NCBI GenBank assembly: GCA_947176565.1
Contig: CAMWRC010000085.1
Span: 1-6,168 of the forward strand
DNA: 6,168 nucleotides
Origin: an uncultured Ruminococcus sp.
Lineage (GTDB): Bacteria; Bacillota; Clostridia; Oscillospirales; Ruminococcaceae
Reading direction: 5' to 3'
Below the pieces are notes generated by a model. The model searched no databases. It was not told the DNA's origin and saw only the letters and a list, made by a program, of their open reading frames with translations. The position numbers and the translations under genes were made by a program. Positions 1-5,373 of this stretch are shown here, in pieces. Position 1 is the stretch's first letter, and the number at the start of each line of letters is the position of its first letter.

Positions 1-26
1 ATATCACATATCAGATTATTTGTCAA
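1..26 (-). promoter_or_regulatory. Partial sigma-A promoter for a gene left of the window
   Basis: On the minus strand, positions 26-21 read TTGACA, a perfect -35 hexamer. After a 17-nt spacer the window ends with TAT (positions 3-1), the first half of a possible TATAAT -10 box. It lies directly downstream of the terminator at 33-72, where the promoter of the next co-oriented transcription unit would be expected. The -10 box is cut off by the window edge, so this is a probable promoter only. Confidence 0.5.
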
Positions 27-32
27 GTATCT

Positions 33-72
33 GAAAACAAAAAAGAACGTCCGGACGTTCTTTTTTGTTTTC
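33..72. terminator. Intrinsic terminator, 40-bp perfect palindrome, probably bidirectional
   Basis: Positions 33-52 and 53-72 are exact reverse complements. The GC core is GAACGTCCGGACGTTC, flanked by A6 on one side and T6 on the other, so either strand gives a stable hairpin followed by a U-run. It begins 16 nt after the stop of the minus-strand gene ending at 89, and so most likely ends the minus-strand block. Because the A and T tracts are symmetrical it could equally terminate transcription entering from the left. Confidence 0.9.
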
Positions 73-88
73 TTATTATAAAAATAAA

Positions 89-541
89 TCAGTATGGATT
101 TTCTTCAATATATCTGTCAAGGATTTCTGCTGCCGACCGGACAAATTTTATACACGGTCTGACTTTATAATACTGTTCTGTACGTTCTTCTGGCTGAGGG
201 TCTGATGTGACTTTCAGATTTTTCAGAAGTTCGAGACAGTTTATAGTTTCATGGCGTTTTTTAAATTCCTGTGCAAGATATTGTATACGGCGGTAATGTT
301 CAGCCTTTTCATTTATATCATTTTTGGAAGTATATCCGTACAGTATTCCGGCGATCATGAACATTGCCGAGCAAGTACCGCATACCTGCCGCATACGACC
401 CATTCCGCCGCCGAAAGATGAGGAAAGACGAAGTGCTGTTTCCTCATCTATTCCGGTAACGTCGCAGAATGCTGTAAAAACTGCCTGTGAACAGTTTCTT
501 CCCTCAGCAAAAAGCTGACAGGCTTTTTCAGCGTGATTCAT
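89..541 (-). CDS. C_GCAxxG_C_C family redox-type protein
   Basis: This small soluble protein (150 aa from the chosen start) matches the C_GCAxxG_C_C family, named for its conserved cysteine pattern. Numbered from the upstream ATG at 550, an N-terminal helix carries NCSQAV (C20), followed by the glycine-rich FGGGMGRM at 46-53, then VCGTCSAMFM (C57, C60), a cysteine at 105 and the C-terminal RPC (C133). There is no signal peptide or membrane segment. The family is thought to bind a metal or act in redox chemistry, but no reaction is established. The local motif departs from the usual CGAxxG form: Thr replaces Ala, Ala replaces the later Gly, and C60 is an extra cysteine. I chose the ATG at 541 because a purine-rich AAAAGAG lies 9 nt upstream; the ATG at 550 has no room for a ribosome binding site. 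The start overlaps the end of the comF-like gene by 14 nt, which suggests translational coupling. It is the last gene before the terminator. Confidence 0.85.
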   Translation of the reverse strand: MNHAEKACQLFAEGRNCSQAVFTAFCDVTGIDEETALRLSSSFGGGMGRMRQVCGTCSAMFMIAGILYGYTSKNDINEKAEHYRRIQYLAQEFKKRHETINCLELLKNLKVTSDPQPEERTEQYYKVRPCIKFVRSAAEILDRYIEENPY

Positions 542-1211
542 AAAAATCATCTCTTTTCATATCAAGAGTTTTACAGCAGACGGCACAGTAAATCTCTACC
601 GCGCCGTTTTCAATCAGAAGCTTTGAGACTTCTGTGAGTGTGCTTCCGGTTGTGCATATATCGTCAACCAGCAGAATACATTTTCCGTGGATTTCAGCCG
701 TATCTGTGATACTGAACGCATTTTCCAGATTTTTCATGCGTTCTGCCCTGTTAAGTTCTTTCTGAGGGGAAGTACGGCGATGTTTAATCACAGCATCTTT
801 CAGAACTTTTTTATCAAGTATCCTGCCGATATTTTCAGCTATGAGAAATGCCTGATTATATCCGCGTTTTCTAATATCCGTGCGGTGCAGCGGAACAGGG
901 ATAATACAGCTGAATTTTCTGTCAGCTTTCTGCGAAATGAGCAAATCCGCAAGGCATGAGCCGAAAGCATACGGAGCATTGCCGCATATACCGTTTTTCA
1001 ACAGGGAAACAGCTGGCTTTATTTCAGGAGTATATTCAAACAGTGCATAAAATCCGGAAACGCCTTTTATCCGAGTATTCTCCGTACACGGAGTAAGTTT
1101 ATCATAGCATTCATTGCAGAATCTGTCATCAGCACTGATTATTTTTCCGCAGACCGGACATCGTACCGGAAAGAAAATTGCGCGGAAATGTCTTAACATT
1201 CTGTAGTTCAT
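528..1211 (-). CDS. comF: ComF family protein (phosphoribosyltransferase-like)
   Basis: The 227-aa protein has the standard ComFC/GntX layout. An N-terminal four-cysteine zinc ribbon (C18-x2-C21 and C32-x2-C35) is followed by a type I phosphoribosyltransferase fold. The fold carries PVPLHR (105-110), the family hallmark KRGYNQA (115-121), and the PRPP-binding loop ILLVDDICTTGST (179-191) with its paired aspartates. Length is normal for the family. ComFC is required for DNA uptake in naturally competent bacteria, but the gene is widespread in non-competent species and its enzymatic substrate is unknown. No comFA helicase gene lies beside it, so competence cannot be inferred. The start is 10 nt after the stop of the methyltransferase gene. 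No good Shine-Dalgarno is visible, so translation may depend on coupling; an in-frame ATG four codons further in (1199) is an alternative. The 3' end overlaps the next gene. Confidence 0.9.
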   Translation of the reverse strand: MNYRMLRHFRAIFFPVRCPVCGKIISADDRFCNECYDKLTPCTENTRIKGVSGFYALFEYTPEIKPAVSLLKNGICGNAPYAFGSCLADLLISQKADRKFSCIIPVPLHRTDIRKRGYNQAFLIAENIGRILDKKVLKDAVIKHRRTSPQKELNRAERMKNLENAFSITDTAEIHGKCILLVDDICTTGSTLTEVSKLLIENGAVEIYCAVCCKTLDMKRDDFYESR

Positions 1212-1221
1212 CAGAAAAATA

Positions 1222-2337
1222 TCAGAAATACATATAGAGCTGGCATTTAATCATACCGTTATAGAGTTTGCGTCTGCGTTTGGCTTCCGTGCCGAAAAAC
1301 TGTTCAAACTGTTCATGAGGAGATATTATATAGCTCTGTCTGTTTCCGCCGTGACCAAGAACGCGTCCCATCTGGCGGTATATATTTTCGGCTTCGCGGA
1401 GTTCCAGAAGTCTCTCACCATATGGCGGATTGCATATGACGATTGAATCATCAGGCTGGTGGAATTTTGTAATATCTGCCTGTTCTATTTTAATACGTGA
1501 TTTTACTCCTGCCTTGTGGGCATTGTCAAGAGTAAGAGCAACTGCCGCGTCGTCAATATCAAATCCGATACCGTGAAAAGACGCTGAACGGTCAACATTT
1601 TCAATAGCGCGTTTACGTTCTTCCTGCCATATTTCAGAATTTATGGATTCCCATTTTTCGGCGGCGAACCGGCGGTTTATACCTACAGGTATTCTCAGTG
1701 CCTTGAGAGCTGCCTCAATAAGGAGCGTACCGCTTCCGCAGAAAGGGTCGCATACAATGGATTCCGGACGTACACGGGCAAGGTCAACGATTCCGGCGGC
1801 TAAAGTTTCCTTTATCGGCGCGGCATTGGAATTACGGCGGTATCCGCGTTTATGAAGTCCCACACCGCTTGTATCGAGATAAATCGTTACAATATCCTTG
1901 AGTATGCTGAATTGTATCTGTACCGGAGCAGCAGTTTCGCTGAACCAGTTTATTCCGTATTTTGATTTAAGGCGTTCAACAGTAGCCTTTTTCACGATTG
2001 ACTGACAATCGGGAACACTGTGAAGCGTTGAATTAAGGGAATATCCCTTTACTGGGAATGCGTTATCCGTACCGATAAAGCGTTCAAATTCAATTGAACG
2101 CACGCCCTGAAAAAGGTCTTCAAAGGTTTCGGCGCGAAATTCCATAAGTTCAATAAGAACCCGTTCAGCAGTAGAAAGGCAGATATTAGCCCGCGCCATT
2201 ATATTTTCATCGCCTGTAAAGCTGATTTTTCCGTCGCTGACTTTCAGGTCAGTACCGCCGATTTTAGTTATTTCATATTTCAGTACGCTTTCCAACCCGA
2301 AATGGCATGGACAGCAAAGTCTAAGTCTATTGCTCAA
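1222..2337 (-). CDS. THUMP-domain class I SAM-dependent RNA methyltransferase (RlmL N-terminal half/YpsC type)
   Basis: This 371-aa enzyme probably N2-methylates a guanosine of 23S rRNA, like the N-terminal half of E. coli RlmL and Bacillus YpsC. Residues 1-60 form the ferredoxin-like region, with CHFGLESVLKYE near the start as in relatives. A THUMP RNA-binding domain spans roughly 60-155, followed by the linker GLHKRGYRR (160-168). The Rossmann methyltransferase domain has SAM motif I DPFCGSGT (197-204), an acidic GFDIDD (258-263) and the catalytic NPPYGERL (303-310). The open frame extends upstream to an ATG at 2406, but I chose the TTG at 2337. A strong GAGGTG (2349-2344) lies 6 nt before it, and the family's N-terminus aligns from there; the extra 23 residues would be read through a hairpin and look non-native. 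Family and fold are clear. The exact target nucleotide (G2445 in E. coli numbering) is inferred from homology. Confidence 0.92.
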   Translation of the reverse strand: MSNRLRLCCPCHFGLESVLKYEITKIGGTDLKVSDGKISFTGDENIMARANICLSTAERVLIELMEFRAETFEDLFQGVRSIEFERFIGTDNAFPVKGYSLNSTLHSVPDCQSIVKKATVERLKSKYGINWFSETAAPVQIQFSILKDIVTIYLDTSGVGLHKRGYRRNSNAAPIKETLAAGIVDLARVRPESIVCDPFCGSGTLLIEAALKALRIPVGINRRFAAEKWESINSEIWQEERKRAIENVDRSASFHGIGFDIDDAAVALTLDNAHKAGVKSRIKIEQADITKFHQPDDSIVICNPPYGERLLELREAENIYRQMGRVLGHGGNRQSYIISPHEQFEQFFGTEAKRRRKLYNGMIKCQLYMYF

Positions 2338-2343
2338 AATAAT

Positions 2344-2349
2344 CACCTC
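2344..2349 (-). promoter_or_regulatory. Shine-Dalgarno that fixes a TTG start
   Basis: On the minus strand GAGGTG sits 6 nt upstream of TTG (2337-2335). No ATG or GTG in the same frame is suitably spaced; the GTG inside this motif is part of the ribosome binding site itself. This decides the start of the methyltransferase gene. Confidence 0.8.
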
Positions 2350-2356
2350 ATATTTA

Positions 2357-2390
2357 TTAAAGCCTGTCCGAGTCATAGGACAGGCTTTAA
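2357..2390 (-). promoter_or_regulatory. Hairpin between PBP and methyltransferase genes (weak terminator or leader element)
   Basis: Positions 2357-2369 and 2378-2390 are perfect 13-nt inverted repeats around an 8-nt loop. On the minus strand the stem ends in GGCTTTAA followed by TAAATATG, an A/T-rich tail but not a clean U-run. It could be a weak terminator for PBP transcripts, a read-through attenuator, or mRNA structure. It ends 7 nt before the methyltransferase Shine-Dalgarno. A second small stem, CTTGTT/AACAAG (2393-2398 with 2402-2407), lies next to it. I saw no convincing separate promoter in the gap 2338-2466. Confidence 0.5.
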
Positions 2391-2466
2391 GACTTGTTCT
2401 CAACAAGGAGATAGGATAGATAAATTAAATTATTATGCGTATTCTGGTTATTTTAATTATTCTGAT

Positions 2467-5115
2467 TTACCATGTCTGTACATCTCCGGCACCGCCTGCA
2501 CCTGTATCGCCGCCGGTATTTCCTCCGGCATTGGGGTCAACCCAGCCGCCTGTATCGCCGCCTGTATTTCCGCCGGCATTAGGGTCAGTCCAGCCGCCTG
2601 TATCACCGGTATTTCCTGCGCCGGCATTGGGGTCAGTCCATGTGTTTCCGGCATTGGGGTCAGTCCATGTATTTCCTGCGTTGGGGTCAGTCCACGTATT
2701 TCCACCTCCGGCGTTAGGGTCAGTCCATGTGTTGTTGTAGTTATTATTCTGATTCCATGAATAATCGTTTGTGTTATTGTCCGTCCATGTGTTTGAAGCA
2801 CTTGCCGGTGTGTCTACTACAATATAGTGGCTGCCATCACAGACAGGAGCATTTGTGGATTTCCAGTAGCCAGTGATTCCCTTCGGGCAGTACGCGCCGG
2901 CAATCATACCGGTAGCCGTACACATCGGAACTGCTATAACTGTATCTGACGGCGCAAAGTCAGCATCTGTATCAAGGAAATTATTGTTTGCATATTCTCC
3001 TATGATATTATACCATACCTGAGCCGATTTGATATATTCCGGCAGGCTGAGCGATTCGTTATATTCTTTGTAGCCGATAGTAATACCGCTTGCGAAATCT
3101 CTTGTCATGCCGACAAATGCGAGGTCGTACCAGTTTTCGGTAGTACCGGTCTTGCCCACAACGACTTTATTTCCGAGACGTGCGGCAGTACCTGTACCAT
3201 TATCAACAACGTTCTTGATAAGACGGTTCATTACCCATGCCGTTTCGTCTGAAACAGCCTGACGTGGATTTCTGCCGTTTGTGTTGTCAACGATTATCTG
3301 ATTATTTGCGTCCTCGATTTTTGAAATGATATGGGCTTCGTTGTATATGCCGTGAGTACCGTAAGGAAGATAAGCATTTACAAGATTCTGAAGTGTGATT
3401 CCGTATGTCAGAGAGCCAAGCGCAAGAGGTGAATAGTCCTCATCTTCGGAATCGAGCTGCATACCAAGCTTTTCAGTACAGAATTTGAAAACAGCGTTAG
3501 GAGTAAGTTCATCGACGAGTTGTGCCGGAACGGTATTGAATGACTGCTGTAAGAAGTAGTAGATATTATGGGCAGAACCGTCGCCGGCAGCACGTCCGTA
3601 GTTGAAAGGCCATAGGTTGCCTTTTTCGTCCTTGATATTAGGCAGCGGAAGATTCCGGTAAACGCTTCCCCAGTGGATATGGTCTGATTCGATTCCGAGA
3701 CCGTATGTTGCGACAGGTTTCATCGTAGAACCGACCTGACGCGGTTCACGGTTGGCATAGTTGGTAACGAGAGAACCTTTCTTTTCGCCGACATTTCCGA
3801 CTTCCGCCATTACAGAGCCGTCATAGCGGAGAGCAACGAAAGCAACGTGCGGGAGCTGTTCCTCAGCTTCTCCGTCGTTATCGAGGTCAACCCATTTCCT
3901 TACGGAATCGGCAGCAAGGAAATTGTTTATATCAAGGAATTTTTCCTCGACATAGTTCTGCATTCTCTTATCGAGCGTGGAATAAATACGATATCCGCCC
4001 TTGTTTATACGGGTAATAGCTTCCTGTTCGTCGATATTGTAGAGTTCCATCAGATATTTTGCTGCTTCGTATACCATGGCGTCTACTTCCCACGTATAGG
4101 CGTTCTGTTCGTTCTCGACTTCCTGAAGGTCAACTTCAGGGTGGAGAGCGCGGTATTCTTCTGAATCGGTATAGAGAATCGGTGTGGAAAGATACTGCTG
4201 ATATTCGTCATAGGTGATTGCGGCGTTCTTGTACATCTGCCAGAGAACGTATTCCTGACGGGTTTTATTGTTTGCCTTGCCGTTGATTATTACATTTCCG
4301 TCCATATCTTCGGTTTCAACGAACGGACCGTAATCGTTCGGGCTTTTTGGGATAGCCGCAAGGACAGCCGCTTCGGGGATTGTTAAATCCTCGACATTTT
4401 TTCCGAAGTAACGGATTGATGCAAGTTGTATTCCGTTGATAGGACCGCCGAACCCGATAAAGTTCAGATATTCCTCAAGTATTTCATCTTTTGAATAGTC
4501 TTTTTCGAGCTGCATTGCGGAGAATATTTCACGTATCTTACGCTGAGGAGTCTGTTCGCTGTCGCCTGTGAGGTTCTTGATAAGCTGCTGAGTGATAGTC
4601 GAACCGCCCTGATTCGTATCATAGAAGTGCAGGAACATATTCAGGAATGCCGACAGGGTACGCTTATAGTCAACGCCGTCGTGAATGTAGAAACGCTCGT
4701 CCTCGGTGTAGACAAACGCGTCCCTGACGTGCTGCGGTATTCTTTCTATTGATACGGGAATACGCTGAATATCGGTTTTCATCTGTTTGAGAACGACCAT
4801 TTCTTCTTCGCCGTCCTCGTTTATTTCCGTGCCGTAGAAGTAAGTATCGCTTCCTGATTCAAGTGTGGCGAGGGAAATAGTTGAGGAATCGTCCATAAAG
4901 TCCATAACATAGATTGTGAGTGCTGTTGCAACTATAGTACCGGTTATCACTATAATCAGGAACAGTGACAGCAGAGTAGTTGCCGTAACAGCCATAAGTT
5001 TTTTGAGGATAAGAAGAAAAATATTTTTCTTCTTTTTATTTTTTCCGGTACGACCCGCCGGAGTACCGGAATCCTCAATGTCATGATTAGATTTAGCCAT
5101 TTGTCTTTTCTTCAT
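2467..5115 (-). CDS. Class A penicillin-binding protein (PBP1A-type transglycosylase/transpeptidase)
   Basis: This 882-aa bifunctional enzyme polymerises lipid II into glycan strands and crosslinks the stem peptides on the outer face of the membrane. A cytoplasmic basic stretch (KNKKKK, 25-30) precedes one membrane segment at about 41-73. The GT51 domain (about 115-265) has the catalytic TEDERFYIHDG (137-147, E138), GGSTITQQ (170-177), RKIRE (192-196, E196) and DEILEEYLN (210-218). The transpeptidase domain (about 420-690) has the active-site STMK (S463-K466), SFN (525-527) and KTGT (655-658), so both activities look intact. A region with C732, C743 and C759 follows, then an Asn/Gly/Trp-rich tail (about 770-882) with WTDPNAG repeats. 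Start: ATG at 5115, or ATG at 5100 (MAKSN). Neither has a good Shine-Dalgarno, and the frame has no other start between 5115 and the upstream stop at about 5163. It probably has its own promoter at 5258-5286. Beta-lactams are the known inhibitors of the family. Confidence 0.95.
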   Translation of the reverse strand: MKKRQMAKSNHDIEDSGTPAGRTGKNKKKKNIFLLILKKLMAVTATTLLSLFLIIVITGTIVATALTIYVMDFMDDSSTISLATLESGSDTYFYGTEINEDGEEEMVVLKQMKTDIQRIPVSIERIPQHVRDAFVYTEDERFYIHDGVDYKRTLSAFLNMFLHFYDTNQGGSTITQQLIKNLTGDSEQTPQRKIREIFSAMQLEKDYSKDEILEEYLNFIGFGGPINGIQLASIRYFGKNVEDLTIPEAAVLAAIPKSPNDYGPFVETEDMDGNVIINGKANNKTRQEYVLWQMYKNAAITYDEYQQYLSTPILYTDSEEYRALHPEVDLQEVENEQNAYTWEVDAMVYEAAKYLMELYNIDEQEAITRINKGGYRIYSTLDKRMQNYVEEKFLDINNFLAADSVRKWVDLDNDGEAEEQLPHVAFVALRYDGSVMAEVGNVGEKKGSLVTNYANREPRQVGSTMKPVATYGLGIESDHIHWGSVYRNLPLPNIKDEKGNLWPFNYGRAAGDGSAHNIYYFLQQSFNTVPAQLVDELTPNAVFKFCTEKLGMQLDSEDEDYSPLALGSLTYGITLQNLVNAYLPYGTHGIYNEAHIISKIEDANNQIIVDNTNGRNPRQAVSDETAWVMNRLIKNVVDNGTGTAARLGNKVVVGKTGTTENWYDLAFVGMTRDFASGITIGYKEYNESLSLPEYIKSAQVWYNIIGEYANNNFLDTDADFAPSDTVIAVPMCTATGMIAGAYCPKGITGYWKSTNAPVCDGSHYIVVDTPASASNTWTDNNTNDYSWNQNNNYNNTWTDPNAGGGNTWTDPNAGNTWTDPNAGNTWTDPNAGAGNTGDTGGWTDPNAGGNTGGDTGGWVDPNAGGNTGGDTGAGGAGDVQTW
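2500..2733 (-). repeat. In-frame tandem repeats encoding the WTDPNAG tail of the PBP
   Basis: Six W(T/V)DPNAG units lie at residues 797, 808, 817, 826, 842 and 858 (positions of Trp). In plus-strand DNA, GGGTC-bearing unit starts occur at 2533, 2581, 2629, 2656, 2683 and 2716, giving periods of 48, 48, 27, 27 and 33 nt. All are multiples of three, so the frame is kept. The 27-nt units encode NTWTDPNAG. The 48-nt units add a spacer such as GNTGGDTG. A degenerate seventh unit (NTWTDN) begins at residue 775. The array lacks stops in other frames, which explains the spurious open frames on both strands here. Confidence 0.9.
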
Positions 5116-5161
5116 ATACCAGCCGGCGGATATTATTCCGGAATCCGTCCGGAAATGACAT
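5093..5161 (-). other. Possible 22-codon leader ORF overlapping the PBP start
   Basis: An ATG at 5161, preceded in frame by GTG at 5164, opens a 22-codon frame ending in TAA at 5095-5093. It spans the PBP ATG at 5115 in another frame, and its stop falls 2 nt past the PBP's alternative ATG at 5100-5098. The predicted peptide begins MSFPDGFRNN. The nearest Shine-Dalgarno (5186-5178) is 16 nt upstream of the ATG and 13 nt upstream of the GTG, both longer than usual; a CTG in frame at 5170 is at the ideal 7 nt. This may be a coupling or leader peptide, or chance. Confidence 0.2.
5123..5154 (-). promoter_or_regulatory. PBP leader with two mutually exclusive hairpins
   Basis: On the minus strand, TTCCGGA (5154-5148) can pair with TCCGGAA (5142-5136) around a 5-nt loop. 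Alternatively CCGGACGGAT (5152-5143) can pair with ATCCGCCGG (5131-5123) with one bulge. The two stems share bases, so only one can form at a time. The second ends 7 nt before the PBP ATG at 5115. Regulatory switching is inference only. Confidence 0.3.
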
Positions 5162-5177
5162 CACAGGCAGGTATAAA

Positions 5178-5186
5178 CTCCTTTCT
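5178..5186 (-). promoter_or_regulatory. Strong Shine-Dalgarno in the PBP leader, far from the PBP start
   Basis: The minus strand reads AGAAAGGAG here, the best anti-16S match in the leader. It lies 62 nt upstream of the first PBP ATG (5115), which has no ribosome binding site of its own. The PBP frame has a stop between this motif and its first ATG, so an N-terminal extension of the PBP cannot explain it. Confidence 0.5.
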
Positions 5187-5205
5187 GTTTAAAGTACACG
5201 ATTTT

Positions 5206-5230
5206 TTAATTAATATCAGCTTTTAATTAA
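5206..5230. repeat. Pair of TTAATTAA palindromes in the PBP leader
   Basis: The 8-bp palindrome TTAATTAA occurs at 5206-5213 and at 5223-5230, start to start 17 bp apart. Both lie downstream of the predicted PBP transcription start (about 5251). They could be an operator pair or simply AT-rich leader; together they can also pair as a weak stem. No known regulator site was recognised. Confidence 0.3.
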
Positions 5231-5257
5231 ACGGTGACGTAATGATATACACATCAT

Positions 5258-5286
5258 ATTATAGCACAAAAAAACGTATTTGTTAA
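5258..5286 (-). promoter_or_regulatory. Sigma-A promoter for the PBP gene
   Basis: On the minus strand, -35 TTAACA (5286-5281, five of six consensus bases) is followed by a 17-nt spacer and -10 TATAAT (5263-5258). TGC stands directly before it, giving an extended -10. Predicted transcription starts near 5251, leaving an untranslated leader of about 135 nt before the ATG at 5115. This is the strongest promoter in the window. Confidence 0.8.
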
Positions 5287-5314
5287 GAGTCCGGAGAAAA
5301 TTTTTTTCAATTTG

Positions 5315-5320
5315 TATAAT
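5315..5320 (+). promoter_or_regulatory. Candidate -10 box for the BofC-like gene
   Basis: A perfect TATAAT lies 53 nt upstream of the ATG at 5374, behind an A4T7 tract that may act as an UP-like element. No good -35 is found at 16-18 nt. An alternative is TTGTAT (5312-5317), an 18-nt spacer and GATAAT (5336-5341). The promoter is probably in this stretch, but its exact position is uncertain. Confidence 0.4.
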
Positions 5321-5373
5321 TTAGCAAAAATCGGAGATAATATATATAAAATTTCAGCAAAGGGGCAAATAAT

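Noticed and set aside
324..959. Plus-strand open frames at 324-518 and 687-959
   Set aside because: Both lie antisense to the C_GCAxxG_C_C and comF-like genes, whose family motifs are clear; neither has a ribosome binding site.
2470..2733. The regular repeats considered as a CRISPR array or minisatellite
   Set aside because: The units are contiguous, in frame with the PBP and vary in period by whole codons, with no spacers of unrelated sequence. They are coding repeats.
2435..2740. Plus-strand open frame beginning MRILVILIILIYHVC, with a signal-like start and Pro/Ala/Val-rich repeats
   Set aside because: It is the antisense of the PBP repeat tail. The repeats are in multiples of three and lack stops in several frames, and the only AGGAG (2406-2410) is about 24 nt from the ATG. 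The hydrophobic start comes from AT-rich intergenic DNA.
2302..2760. Plus-strand open frame of 152 codons with Cys/Ile/Gly repeats
   Set aside because: Also antisense to the repeat tail and to the start of the methyltransferase gene; no ribosome binding site and no family resemblance.
2457..2801. Minus-strand open frame of 114 codons with THGLTP-like repeats
   Set aside because: An out-of-frame reading of the same tandem repeats inside the PBP gene; no start signal.
3408..4164. Open frames at 3408-3593 (minus) and 3847-4164 (plus) inside the PBP
   Set aside because: They overlap the transpeptidase and linker regions of an intact PBP and have no independent signals.
5116..5257. A known riboswitch or T-box in the PBP leader
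   Set aside because: The leader of about 135 nt has hairpins but none of the conserved cores I know, and it is too short and AT-rich for a T-box.
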